The position numbers were made by a program, and so were the translations under genes. 64,000 nt of DNA from G963674665 sp963674665 (GTDB lineage: Bacteria; Desulfobacterota; Desulfovibrionia; Desulfovibrionales; Desulfovibrionaceae): the NCBI GenBank assembly GCA_963674665.2, contig CAXXPL010000004.1, positions 124,001 through 188,000 on the forward strand. Direction: 5' to 3'. Positions 52,250 through 61,723 of the stretch are shown piece after piece. Positions within the stretch are counted from its first letter, which is position 1. Every line of letters begins with the position of its first letter. A model generated the notes under the pieces. That model was not told the origin of the DNA. It did not search any database and saw only the letters and a program-made list of their open reading frames with translations.

Positions 52250-53530
52250 ATGGATTTGCATGAGTTTTTCACCAACGAAGTGAAACCGGCCATGGGCTGT
52301 ACCGAGCCTGTCGCCGTTGCCCTTGCCGCGTCCATCGCGGCCCGGGAGTTTGACGGAGAGATCGAGGAAGTGGAGCTCGAAGTCTCCCTGAATATATACA
52401 AGAACGGCCGGGATGTGGGCATCCCAGGCACCAACGGCCTTCGCGGCAATCGTATCGCCGTGATCCTGGGCGCCCTTGCCGGAGACCCGGAAAAGGGGCT
52501 GCTGGTGCTGGAGAACGTGCCCGAGGCCGCCGTTACCAAGGCCAAGGCCATGGTGGAGGGCGGTAAGGTCAAGGTCACCGTGCGCGAGGAGGGCCCCACC
52601 ATCTATGTGGCCGTTACCCTGCGCAACGCGGACTGCGAGGTCTGCGCCGTGATCCAGGACCGCCATGACCTGCTGCATAGCCTTACCAAGAACGGAAAGC
52701 CCCTCTATGAGCTGTCGGACAGCGGCGACTCCGCCCCTGCCGGTTCACCGGCCTATCTGGACGAGCTCAAGGAGATGGGCATCCAGGACCTCTGGGACCT
52801 GGCCAGCTCCCTGGACGACAAGCTCGTGGACTACATGCTCGAAGGCGTTGAGATGAACATGGGTGTGGCCAAACAGGGCCTTGACGGCACCTGGGGCCTG
52901 GGCGTGGGCCTGACCCTGGAGTCCCACAAGGACAACTCCGGCCTGCTGGCCACGGTGAAGAAGCTGGCCGCGGCCGCAGCCGACGTGCGCATGTCCGGGA
53001 AATCCGCCCCTGTCATGAGCAGCGCTGGCAGCGGCAACCATGGCATCACCGCCATCATCCCGGTGGCCGTGGTGGCCGAGTCCGAAGGCGCCTCCAAGCG
53101 CGCCATGGCAGAGGCGGTGGCCTTCAGCCATCTGGTCACCGGCTACGTCAAGACCTACACCGGCCGCCTCACCCCCATCTGCGGGTGCTCGGTGGCTGCC
53201 GGGGCCGGCGCGGCCGCCGGAATGGTCCGCGCCCTGGGCGGTACTGCCGACATGGCCGAACACGCAGTGGCCTCGCTCATCTCGTCGCTCATGGGCATGC
53301 TCTGCGACGGGGCGAAAGGCTCCTGCGGGCTCAAGGTCTCGGCCGCGGCAGGAGAGGCCTATGCCGCCGCGCTCATGGCCATGGACAAACGCGGAGTGCA
53401 GCAGGACGAGGGGCTCGTGTCCCCGGATTTGAAAACCACCTGCAGCGCCCTCGGCGACCTCTGCTCCAGGGCATTCGCCAACGCGGACAAGGTCATCGTG
53501 GAAATCCTGCGGCTCAGGCCGGATAGTTAG
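52250..53530 (+). CDS. UPF0597 family protein, cysteine-desulfidase/serine-dehydratase-like
   Basis: 426 residues, a paralogue of the protein at 17338-18633. The cluster-site motifs are conserved: KPAMGCTEPVAVALAA near residue 15, PICGCSVAAGAGAA about 310, and LCDGAKGSCGLKVSAAA about 350. SSAGSGNHGITAIIPVAV also matches. The enzyme likely removes a beta-substituent from a cysteine or serine-type amino acid to give pyruvate. It is the last gene after the lyase. CCTAGGAG precedes the ATG. Confidence 0.88.
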   Translation: MDLHEFFTNEVKPAMGCTEPVAVALAASIAAREFDGEIEEVELEVSLNIYKNGRDVGIPGTNGLRGNRIAVILGALAGDPEKGLLVLENVPEAAVTKAKAMVEGGKVKVTVREEGPTIYVAVTLRNADCEVCAVIQDRHDLLHSLTKNGKPLYELSDSGDSAPAGSPAYLDELKEMGIQDLWDLASSLDDKLVDYMLEGVEMNMGVAKQGLDGTWGLGVGLTLESHKDNSGLLATVKKLAAAAADVRMSGKSAPVMSSAGSGNHGITAIIPVAVVAESEGASKRAMAEAVAFSHLVTGYVKTYTGRLTPICGCSVAAGAGAAAGMVRALGGTADMAEHAVASLISSLMGMLCDGAKGSCGLKVSAAAGEAYAAALMAMDKRGVQQDEGLVSPDLKTTCSALGDLCSRAFANADKVIVEILRLRPDS

Positions 53531-53687
53531 GGAAGCGCCGCATAATTGCCCGCTGGCTTTGTTGCTGCGAAAAAGGCAAATCCTCGTGTATGTTTACATA
53601 CACGTCGGCCTTGCCTTTTCCTTGCGCCTCGCCAACGAACAATTCTACAGCACTTCCTTCGAATAATGCGTAGGGGATAGCGCTCCC
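53531..53687. repeat. Interspersed repeat family R3, copy b (~157 bp)
   Basis: It starts GGAAGCGCCGCATAATTGCC one base after the upstream gene's stop and ends near AGCGCTCCC. GTGTATGTTTACATACAC is an internal near-perfect palindrome. The rest of 53688-54018 contains only a terminator. Confidence 0.75.
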
Positions 53688-53753
53688 CTTTCTCATACTT
53701 TCAAAATAGTTGTTTCCCTCACATGTCTCCTCCTTCGGAGATCAGGTTGCCAG

Positions 53754-53777
53754 AAACCCCCGGTTCGCCGGGGGTTT
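53754..53777 (+). terminator. Intrinsic terminator-like hairpin
   Basis: AAACCCCCGG and CCGGGGGTTT with a TTCG loop, ending in TTT, downstream of the TTT/lyase operon. It could also work in reverse. Confidence 0.65.
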
Positions 53778-54018
53778 CGCTTGTTCATTATACATCCGTA
53801 TGCCCTCGCTAAAAGGGGAGTTCCAAAAAGGCGAAGCCTTTATATAGGTTGAAGTAATATCTTCCTTTAGATATAAAATAATTATCCTGGTTTCTGACAC
53901 CCAATTAGGAGAGCGACAATGGAAAACAGTAGAGGGTATACGCATTGAAATTACTTATATCACGTTGTTTGGGCTCCCAAATTACGCCGTAAGATCATCT
54001 ACGGTAAATACAAAAAAC

Positions 54019-55349
54019 GGTCCTTCCGGGTTTACCGTGGGTAGGCCTGTAGTGTAAGCGGCCCTCCAGGAGGTGCCCCCATGCGTGACGTTGAATTGTA
54101 CGCCCAGATATTGGGCATTCAGAGCCCCTGGTTTGTTGGAAACGTCGATCCGCAAACTGAAGCCGGTCGAGTGGACATCCGGCTCGAGCATGAAACCCGT
54201 GCTGTCTGGCGCTGCCCAGAGTGTGGACGAGAATTGACCTGCCGAGACCATGCCGAGGAACGCGCATGGCGACACCTGGACACTTGCCAGTTCAAGACTT
54301 TCATTCACGCCCGCATTCCGCGGGTGGACTGCCCGGACCATGGCGTTCGCTAGGTAAGCGTCCCCTGGGCCGAGCCAGGATCGCGTTTCATTTTACTCAT
54401 GGAACGTATGATCATCGATGTCATAAGCGAATGCGCCACCATTGAGGGCGCGCGAAAGCTCATGCGTATCTCATGGGACCAGACCTGGGGCGTGATGGAG
54501 CGAGCCGTCAAACGCGGCAGAGCCAGGAAAGAGGCACGAACGATCAGCTATTTGGGTGTCGACGAGAAGGCTTTCCGCAAAGGTCACAGCTACATGACCG
54601 TGGTCTGCGATCTGATGCGCGGCACAGTGGAGTACGTGGCCGAAGAGCGCAAAAAAGCGAGTCTCGAGGGCTTCTTCAAGGGACTGAGCGAGGGGCAGCT
54701 CGATGCCATCAAGGCTGTGACCATGGACATGTGGCCAGCCTACTTCCTTGCTACCATGAAATGGGTACCGGATGCTGGACGCAAGATCGTCTTCGACCGC
54801 TTTCATATCATGCAGCATGTAGGTGAGGCGATGGACAAGGTACGGCGTCAGGAGCACAAGGCGCTCATGGCCAAAGAGGATGACACCCTCAAGGGCAGCA
54901 AGTATTTATGGCTGTATTCACAGGAGAATTTTCCGCAGAAGCATCAGGTTCGTTTCGAGGCGCTCAAAGAAGCGAATCTGAAAACGGCCAAGGCCTGGGC
55001 CATGAAGGAAAGTCTACGAGGGTTGTGGAAGTATCTCAGCCCGGGCTGGGCCAATCGGTTTCTGAAGAAGTGGTGCACGTGGGCAACGCGTTCAGGACTG
55101 GGGCCAATGAACAAGGTGGCCAAGATGCTGCTCGATCACGCCGAAAATATCGTGACGTTCTGCCGGCACCGCATCACCAACGCCGTAGCCGAGGGCCTCA
55201 ACAGCAAGATCATGTCAATCAAGCGGCGAGCTTGCGGGTACCGCAACAAGAAGCACTTCAAAACGGCGATATACTTCTTCTGTGGCGGGCTGAACCTCTA
55301 CCCGGCCCTTAGCAAAACCGGGGCCACCCACTGAGTTTCCGGAAGGACC
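54019..55349 (+). mobile_element. ISL3-family insertion sequence, 1,331 bp
   Basis: Ends GGTCCTTCCGGGTTTACCG and (reverse complement) GGTCCTTCCGGAAACTCAG share GGTCCTTCCGG and later GTGGGT positions. One ISL3-type transposase gene fills the interior. Flanking A-rich sequences are similar but no clean 8-bp duplication can be read. The transposase has an in-frame stop. Confidence 0.8.
54081..55334 (+). pseudogene. ISL3-family transposase with in-frame amber codon
   Basis: The 5' part carries the zinc-binding region WRCPECGRELTCRDH and FIHARIPRVDCPDHGVR. Then TAG (54351-54353) stands where the family has Gln (CPxHGVRQ). The same frame continues VSVPWAEPGSRF and the DDE domain: GVDEKAFRKGHSY (first Asp), VTMDMWPAYF (second Asp) and NAVAEGLNSKIMSIKRRACG (Glu). 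Total 418 codons, normal for ISL3. A single C to T change would explain it. Downstream translation could restart at ATG 54399. Confidence 0.88.
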
Positions 55350-55625
55350 AGAAAAAAGGAAACAACAGGTCGGACCGACTTTCGGTGAACCTGATCGTGT
55401 CCGGGGCTGAAAAAGCCGATTAACCGATAAGGACCGAAAGTGCGGATATTCCATCAGGGCGCTGCCAAGTAGGCATGACGCCGGATATACGTTTGCATCC
55501 GATGAGCTTTGTTTCGAAATTCTTGCTTGACTCCGGGACGGGGCCATATACGGACAGGAATGTAAGAGAGTGAACTCCCCCTTGAGCACATCACTGTGTT
55601 TTCATCTCTCATGCGCAATATCCTG

Positions 55626-57596
55626 TCACTGCGCTGCTTTGAGTTCCTTGATGATATCAAGCAGATTTTCAGCCAACGACGCCACATCCTGGATTGCAGT
55701 GACGGATTGCGCGACCCCGGCACTGGTTTCAGCACTGATGCGGTTGATGTCCTCGATTGTGCGGGTGATTTCTTCGCTTGTGGCGGATTGCTCCTCCGCA
55801 GCGGTCGCGATCCCTTGTGCCATGGATGTCGAATGATCGACAATGACCACGATCTCGTCCAGGATTTCTCCAGCCCGATGAGCCCGGTCAATGGTCCGGT
55901 TTAGGGCCGCCTCTATCACCTCTCGCTTGCTCACGGTCGATTGAACGGATTCCTGAATGCCCTTGATGGCCTGTCCCACCTCCGATGTCGCGGACATGGT
56001 TTTTTCGGCCAGCTTGCGCACTTCGTCAGCAACCACGGCGAAGCCACGCCCCGCCTCGCCAGCGCGGGCGGCCTCGATGGCGGCGTTGAGAGCCAACAGG
56101 TTCGTCTGGTCGGCGATGTCAGAAATGACGCTCATGACGTTTCCAATGGATTCCGCCTTGCTGGCAAGGTCGTTCATCACGGATGCGAGTTCCGTGTTCG
56201 ATGCCTGGATATCGGAAATGGACTCAATGGTGCTGGCTACCTCGGTCTTTCCGGCCTGCGCCTGATCACGGCCCTTCTCGGCACTGCTAGCCGCGTCCTC
56301 TGAACTCTTGGCCACGTCGAGCACCGTGGCGTTCATCTCCTCCATAGCCGTGGCGGTTTCCGACACGCGTTGACTCTGGATTTCCGCACCTTGCTGTATC
56401 TCTTCCGTCTGTTGAGCCAGCTCAGTGGCCGATGACGACAGCCGTTCGGAGATGGTTGCCGCCTGATCGGCGGCAGTGCGCATGGTTTCCATCAATGTCG
56501 TGATGTGGCCTTCCTTTTCCCTTGCTTCGTCCAGGGCCTCGGCGGCCTTGGTGGCCTGGGTGGCGGCCTCGGCCGATTTGGCTTCGGCTTCCGCCATGCT
56601 CTTTTGCAAATGGGCGACCATTGAGGTGATATCCCCATGCAGGGCGGCAAGCTCGCCCGAAAACCCAGAAGCGTCCCACTCCTCGCATTTCCCCTCGGCC
56701 ACGTCTCTTGCGTAGCCCTGCAAGCGCCGCAGCGGGCCAAGTATGGATCGAATGACCAGGATGATGGCGACCATAATGACGATTCCGGCAACCACCTCGA
56801 TGGCAAGGGTCAACGCCTGGATGCGATCGACGGCTTCGACGCGTTTGTCATTGGCGTCGGCGGCCAATCCTTCAATGACGGGTTCGAGATCATGCACGTT
56901 GTCTTCGAAGACCTGCTTACCTTGCTCCACAGCCTGAAACTGCGCCACATAGGACTCGAAGCCTTCTTGATAACGCGCCAGGAGTTCCAGCATGTTGGAC
57001 TGCAGGTCGCCCGTGACCGTCGGGGACTGCTTCACCTGCGTCACCATGGTCGCCATGTCGGCCTCGAATTTGTCCAGGTACGTGATGTCGCCGCGCAGCA
57101 TGAAATCCTTTTCACGTCTGCGAAGCATGAGCATGGCCGCCTTGAGGATGTCGCTGTCCTGCTCGTCGATCAGTCCCTCCACCTTGTGGATGGCCCTGCG
57201 GAGACTCCCCTTCAACCCGTCCTCTTCAGAGAGTCCCATGGCTTCTAGCTCTTCGACCACCTGGGCAAACGAAGCTCCGTACTTGCTGAACAGCTCTCTG
57301 GCCTGCGCCGCTTTCCCAGCAAAATAAGGATCGGCAGCGGCGATTTCGTCCAGAATCTCGTTGTTGGCAGTCACGACTTCCTGCACGGCCACGGCAAGCT
57401 TCGGGTCCAGGCGGGCCAGGAAATCCTTCTCCCTCCGCCTAGCTTGCAGCATTTGCACCTCGGATTCAAGAGCGAGGGTCTCAACTCTGGTCGCCTTGTC
57501 GATCATGTCGCTGCCGATCATGTTGACGGCAAAAACAAGGCCTAGTCCCAAAAGGGCAAAGGCGCCAACGATGAACAACTTGACCCGTATCGACAT
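55626..57596 (-). CDS. Methyl-accepting chemotaxis protein with HBM sensor domain
   Basis: 656 residues. A first membrane helix (residues ~8-28) is followed by a long periplasmic helical region with two RRREKDF motifs (ARRREKDFLARLD and LRRREKDFMLRGD), the mark of the helical bimodular sensor. A second membrane helix lies near 265-285, then a HAMP-like region. The cytoplasmic hairpin tip reads ISDIADQTNLLALNAAIEAA followed by RAGEAGRGFAVVADEVRKLA. HBM receptors bind organic acids and toluene-type compounds. The gene is monocistronic. It ends 277 bases from the ISL3 element. Confidence 0.93.
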   Translation of the reverse strand: MSIRVKLFIVGAFALLGLGLVFAVNMIGSDMIDKATRVETLALESEVQMLQARRREKDFLARLDPKLAVAVQEVVTANNEILDEIAAADPYFAGKAAQARELFSKYGASFAQVVEELEAMGLSEEDGLKGSLRRAIHKVEGLIDEQDSDILKAAMLMLRRREKDFMLRGDITYLDKFEADMATMVTQVKQSPTVTGDLQSNMLELLARYQEGFESYVAQFQAVEQGKQVFEDNVHDLEPVIEGLAADANDKRVEAVDRIQALTLAIEVVAGIVIMVAIILVIRSILGPLRRLQGYARDVAEGKCEEWDASGFSGELAALHGDITSMVAHLQKSMAEAEAKSAEAATQATKAAEALDEAREKEGHITTLMETMRTAADQAATISERLSSSATELAQQTEEIQQGAEIQSQRVSETATAMEEMNATVLDVAKSSEDAASSAEKGRDQAQAGKTEVASTIESISDIQASNTELASVMNDLASKAESIGNVMSVISDIADQTNLLALNAAIEAARAGEAGRGFAVVADEVRKLAEKTMSATSEVGQAIKGIQESVQSTVSKREVIEAALNRTIDRAHRAGEILDEIVVIVDHSTSMAQGIATAAEEQSATSEEITRTIEDINRISAETSAGVAQSVTAIQDVASLAENLLDIIKELKAAQ

Positions 57597-57873
57597 CGCC
57601 TACTCCTGAAGCTTTGTGGTAAAAGAATGTGTTGGTCAATTTGCTAATAGTATCCGCTCATAAGGTTTTTTGCAAGGATCTTGGCTTGTTTTGGTCATGA
57701 CGTTTGTTCTTTTAGGGGGTGTTCTTTATCTAGCGATGCAATTAAATTATGTATTTGATGTCTTATGTATTTTTTACTATATGTATTTTTTGTGTATATT
57801 ATTTATCTTTTTTTATTATTAGTCGATTATCTTTGATACATTTTGTTTAAAAAATATTGAAGGAGAAAATACT

Positions 57874-57982
57874 ATGAATAGAGTACAGCCAATAGGACGC
57901 CTAGGAACAGAACCAAGAGGCGGAGTAGCAAACGGTAACGTGTCCAACAACATCTGTGATGTGGATTGGGGTAGAGTTTTCT
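57874..57982 (+). pseudogene. 5' end of an unknown gene cut by an IS3-family element
   Basis: AAGGAGAAAAT precedes ATG 57874. The frame encodes MNRVQPIGRLGTEPRGGVAN, continues protein-like to VDWGRVF, then enters the IS3 left end (TGGACACCGAATTGGGG). The AT-rich ~200 bases before it may hold its promoter. The family is unknown. Confidence 0.4.
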
Positions 57983-58027
57983 TGGACACCGAATTGGGGT
58001 TTGGAATTGATCCCCAGGTGGCTGCTC

Positions 58028-58357
58028 ATGACCAAATTAGAAACTCCAGAAGGTTTGCCCAAGCGATTTTGGGCGCAGCATAAGACCGAGATCGTTCTGC
58101 GGCTCTTACGTGGCGAAGATATCGAACTCGTCAGCCGTGAAGTAGGCAAAACAGCTGCCGAACTGACTCGCTGGAAAGAGGCTTTCCTTGCCGCCGGCGC
58201 TGAAGGACTCAAGAAGCGTCCAGAGAAAGATGAAACCGAAATCAAACGACTTAATGAAAAGGTCGACGAGCAAACCATGGAAATCGGGTTGCTCCGCGAA
58301 AAAATAGCGCGAATGGAGCAAGGTCGCCCTTTGGCGTTCCGGAGGTCGAGAAAATGA
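58028..58357 (+). CDS. IS3-family transposase OrfA
   Basis: 109 residues from ATG 58028. The helix-turn-helix region (EIVLRLLRGEDIELVSREVG, then TAAELTRWKEAFLAAG) is followed by a leucine-zipper-like coiled coil (ETEIKRLNEKVDEQTMEIGL), as in OrfA. It overlaps orfB by ATGA, where -1 frameshifting normally makes the OrfAB transposase. An open frame upstream to 57956 has no similarity. Confidence 0.85.
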   Translation: MTKLETPEGLPKRFWAQHKTEIVLRLLRGEDIELVSREVGKTAAELTRWKEAFLAAGAEGLKKRPEKDETEIKRLNEKVDEQTMEIGLLREKIARMEQGRPLAFRRSRK

Positions 58358-58803
58358 GCCAGTCTATCTCGTCCTCCGCAGGAAAAAAGTGTGGACTGGC
58401 GCTGGTATGCACTATCTGGGGCATCCCCCGATCGACCTATTACTGGCACATAAATTTTCCAAGGGACACGCCGAGCCGACGGGAGCCGATTGGGGTGCAT
58501 ACCGATGAAGAGCTTGTTGTGAATATCCGCCAAGTTTTGACGGAAAGTCCCTTTATCGGCGAAGGCTATCGCAAGGTATGGGCACGCCTGAGGGCGAGAT
58601 CCATTCGAACCTCACCCAAGCGGGTTCTTCGCCTCATGCGGCAAAATGTCCTGCTGGCCAAAAAACGGGGAGGGAAACCTCGTGGTCCAAAGGTACACGA
58701 AGGCACGATAAAAACTGAACGAGTCGATGAAATGTGGGGTTCAGACATGACCACGACGTTGACGACCTCTGAAGGCAATGCTTACATCTTTTTTGTCGTG
58801 GAC
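58354..58803 (+). pseudogene. IS3-family transposase OrfB, truncated
   Basis: The N-terminal half is normal: CTIWGIPRSTYYWH, GEGYRKVWARLRARSIRTSP and the first catalytic Asp in MWGSDMTTTLTTSEG followed by AYIFFVVDHS (second part of the rve domain). It then runs into the IS4-family element, and the C-terminal Asp and Glu of the DDE triad are missing. Confidence 0.85.
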
Positions 58804-60063
58804 CATTCCTGTCCGGTTAACATGCTAAAGCCAATAATGGATAACATTCTTCAATCTTTGTATTTTTGTCAGGTGGTTTGAAGAAAGCTTCCAGGTCAGT
58901 TCGCTTGAGCACGTTGCGCTGGAGTAGTTGCAGCATTTCCTGCAGGCTCCACCCGATTTTTGATCGAAACTTCAGATACGCCAGAAGCAGATGGACGATC
59001 ATCGCTACGAAGACCTGGCTCAGCACCGCGTTTTCAGAGTTCCCAACGAACGTCTTGAGTCGCAGCGTCTGCTTGATCAGGCGAAAGAAGATCTCTATCC
59101 GCCAGCGTTCCTTGTAAATGTCCGCAATTGTCTTTGCTGACAACGTGAAATGGCTGGTTAAAAACACGTAGTGCTTGCCGGTTTCGCGGTCACGGTATCC
59201 CACGCGACGTAGCCGCAGCGCTTTAACACGCGTTTGGACTTCAATCTCTTGATCCGAGATCACGCCCTGTTTTTTGTTTACTTGGCGGCGTTTGAGCACC
59301 TTGTATGAAGCATTTTTCTTGAGTCGGGTGACGAAGTGCACGCTTGCGTCGAGGAGCGTCGCAAACCATGGATAACTCACGTACCCTCGATCAAAGGCAA
59401 CAATGGAGCCCTTTGGCAGTTGGAGCGTCTTGGCCATTTTTGCCTCGTGTCGGCGGGCGTTGGTCACATGCACAAAGGCGGGGATGTAACCGTCGTGATC
59501 CAGCAAGGTATGGAGCTTAATTCCACCGCGATTTGTTCGAAATTCAGCCCAGGGGAAGCTGGCGAGGTTGAGCTTGACGGTGCTTGCATCGAGACTGAAG
59601 AGTTTGTTTTTGAAGCGAAACCTGTGACCAGGTGAGGCCTGTTCGCAGCGTTTGTTGACTGCGCCGAAGAGCCCCTTGTAAGATTCGGCGGGACGTTTGT
59701 TGTTGGCATCTGAAACGGTGGATCGCGCCACGGGTTTCACGCCGAGGTGATAAAGTCTGCGCGTGTTTGCGTCGAGGTTGCGGATGCAGTCGCGCATGGA
59801 TGGCCGCGCGGCGAGGTGGATAAAGGCAAGACAGACAAACTGGCTCCAGCGTGTGAAAACGCGTGGGCTACGCCCAGTTGAGTGGGCTCGCTCGAGGCGG
59901 TCAAAATCATGTCTCGGAATCAGAGATAGCAGCTGAGAGAGGATTGTGTTATGATGGGCCACGTCCAAATTCTCCTTTTGTGTGAATTGCTTAGACACCA
60001 ATTCCATAACACATTCCTTGGAGATTTTGGACGTTTTTCTTTGGGCTTAACCGGACAGGAATG
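58804..60063 (-). mobile_element. IS4-family insertion sequence, 1,260 bp
   Basis: CATTCCTGTCCGGTTAA (58804-58820) and its exact reverse complement at 60047-60063 are 17-bp terminal inverted repeats. The single transposase gene lies on the minus strand. No target duplication was found, in line with a deletion on one side. It interrupts the IS3 orfB. Confidence 0.88.
58817..60007 (-). CDS. IS4-family transposase (DUF4372-type, ISPepr1-like)
   Basis: 396 residues from ATG 60007. The N-terminal DUF4372-like region (LSLIPRHDFDRLERAHSTGR) is followed by SLDASTVKLNL with the first Asp, VAFDRGYVSYPWF with the second Asp, and the IS4 Y-(2)-R-(3)-E-(6)-K signature YKERWRIEIFFRLIKQTLRL. The length is normal and the frame intact, so it may be active. 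Confidence 0.92.
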   Translation of the reverse strand: MELVSKQFTQKENLDVAHHNTILSQLLSLIPRHDFDRLERAHSTGRSPRVFTRWSQFVCLAFIHLAARPSMRDCIRNLDANTRRLYHLGVKPVARSTVSDANNKRPAESYKGLFGAVNKRCEQASPGHRFRFKNKLFSLDASTVKLNLASFPWAEFRTNRGGIKLHTLLDHDGYIPAFVHVTNARRHEAKMAKTLQLPKGSIVAFDRGYVSYPWFATLLDASVHFVTRLKKNASYKVLKRRQVNKKQGVISDQEIEVQTRVKALRLRRVGYRDRETGKHYVFLTSHFTLSAKTIADIYKERWRIEIFFRLIKQTLRLKTFVGNSENAVLSQVFVAMIVHLLLAYLKFRSKIGWSLQEMLQLLQRNVLKRTDLEAFFKPPDKNTKIEECYPLLALAC

Positions 60064-60107
60064 TCGCCGAGTATAAATCCTTTTTATGAAAAGCATGGGT
60101 TCTCATT

Positions 60108-61526
60108 ATGGCAAACAATTTCCTGGAAACACACAGAGGCATCCTCGGGTCAATTCGCGAACCGTTGATTCTCCTGGACTCGGAGTTGAGAGTCGTAACT
60201 GCCAACTCCGCTTTTTATCGAATTTTCAAGGTCAAACCCGCCGACACAGAGGGCGTGATGATCTACGAACTGGGCGACCGACAATGGGATATCCCCAGGC
60301 TAAAGGAATTATTGGAAGATATCCTACCTCATAACACCAGTTTTCATGATTTTGAGGTGAAACATGACTTTGCAACCATTGGGCATAAGAGAATGCATCT
60401 GAATGCCCGGCGAATCTACGACCAGGGCGACCTGCCCCAGTTTATTCTGCTGGCCATCGAGGATGTGACCGAACGCGAATATTACAAACAACACCTTGAG
60501 GAGCTGGTTCAAGAACGAACGGCCGAAATAGTTAAGCTCAAAGAGCAGCTTGAAGCCGAGAGAGCCTATCTTCAGGACGAAATCAAACTGGTCTACAACC
60601 ATGAAGACATCGTTGGAAAGAGCGATGCCATAAATTACGTGTTTTTCAAGGTGGAGCAGATTGCTTGCACCGATACGAACGTGTTGATCCTTGGTGAAAC
60701 CGGGACAGGCAAGGAGTTGATCGCACGCGCTATTCATGGCTCCAGCCTGCGCAAGCATCGCGCCCTGGTCAAGATGAACTGTGCCGCCCTGCCTTCGAAC
60801 CTCATCGAAAGCGAACTCTTCGGCCATGAAAAGGGCGCTTTCACCGGCGCGCTCTCCAGGCGGCTTGGGCGCTTTGAAGTTGCCGACGGCGCGACCCTGT
60901 TTTTGGACGAGATCGGTGAATTGCCGCTGGAACTCCAGCCCAAGCTGCTTCGGGTGATCGAAGACGGAGAGTTCGAACGTTTGGGCAGCTCGGAGACCAG
61001 AAAAGTGGATGTGCGCATCATTGCCGCCACCAATCGCGACTTGCAGGCGGAGGTCCAAGATGGCTCTTTCCGCGAGGATCTGTGGTACCGCCTGAACATT
61101 TTTCCGATCACCATGCCGCCACTGCGTGATCGCCTGGAAGACATCCCGTTGTTGGCCAAATTTTATATCGACCGTATTTCAAGAAGACTGGGCAAAGCTA
61201 TCAGGGAGATCCCGGTGGGCGTGATGGATGCGCTGCAACAATACCACTGGCCCGGCAATGTTCGCGAACTGGAGAATGTCCTTGAGAGGGCGGTGATCAA
61301 CTCCTCTGGCCCCAAGCTGCGGTTGGTGGATGACCTGAAAAGAAACCGCAGAGACGTCTCCAGGCTTGAACAAAGCCTGGAACATGTTGAACGGGACTAC
61401 ATCAAGCGCGTGCTTGAACAGACCGGCTGGAAAGTGAGCGGTAAAGACAGTGCGGCTGAAATCCTGGGTCTGGATCGTAGCACCTTGCGCGCACGTATGC
61501 GCAAGCTCAACATCCGCAAGCCGTAA
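60108..61526 (+). CDS. Sigma-54-dependent Fis-family regulator with PAS sensor domain
   Basis: 472 residues. A PAS-like domain (residues ~10-120) is followed by a coiled coil (~128-160) and the AAA+ domain: Walker A GETGTGKE (196-203), GAFTGA (243-248) for sigma-54 contact, Walker B LFLDEIGEL, and FREDLWYRLNIFPI. The Fis HTH ends the protein (AAEILGLDRSTLRARMRKL). There is no receiver domain, so the signal likely binds the PAS domain. It faces the stress/envelope gene set to its right, which may be its target. Confidence 0.95.
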   Translation: MANNFLETHRGILGSIREPLILLDSELRVVTANSAFYRIFKVKPADTEGVMIYELGDRQWDIPRLKELLEDILPHNTSFHDFEVKHDFATIGHKRMHLNARRIYDQGDLPQFILLAIEDVTEREYYKQHLEELVQERTAEIVKLKEQLEAERAYLQDEIKLVYNHEDIVGKSDAINYVFFKVEQIACTDTNVLILGETGTGKELIARAIHGSSLRKHRALVKMNCAALPSNLIESELFGHEKGAFTGALSRRLGRFEVADGATLFLDEIGELPLELQPKLLRVIEDGEFERLGSSETRKVDVRIIAATNRDLQAEVQDGSFREDLWYRLNIFPITMPPLRDRLEDIPLLAKFYIDRISRRLGKAIREIPVGVMDALQQYHWPGNVRELENVLERAVINSSGPKLRLVDDLKRNRRDVSRLEQSLEHVERDYIKRVLEQTGWKVSGKDSAAEILGLDRSTLRARMRKLNIRKP

Positions 61527-61723
61527 TCTCCCCATCGATTTCTAGACCGCCCAATCTCAAACCCTGATGCCCGTAGGCTGGTGAGAATGCGGAACTCTCT
61601 ACCGGATATCTCCGGTAAAGAGTCCGTGTACCAATCAGCGTTTGTGGCGCCGGCCCAAATTCGGTCTGCCTTCCAAACATGAAGATTCCAAATCATCCTT
61701 AAGCTCTGGATTGAGCGTTCGTA

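Larger units (their letters stand above)
57983..58803 (+). mobile_element. IS3-family element, right part replaced by an IS4-family insertion
   Basis: The left end TGGACACCGAATTGGGG is followed by orfA (58028-58357) and orfB (58354 onward), overlapping by 4 bases. orfB stops matching at 58803, where the IS4-family element begins. No remaining part of orfB or the right end is found beyond 60063, so insertion was accompanied or followed by deletion. Confidence 0.8.

Noticed and set aside
55350..55625. Short open frames between the ISL3 element and the chemoreceptor gene
   Set aside because: No start signals or similarity; probably IS-flanking debris.
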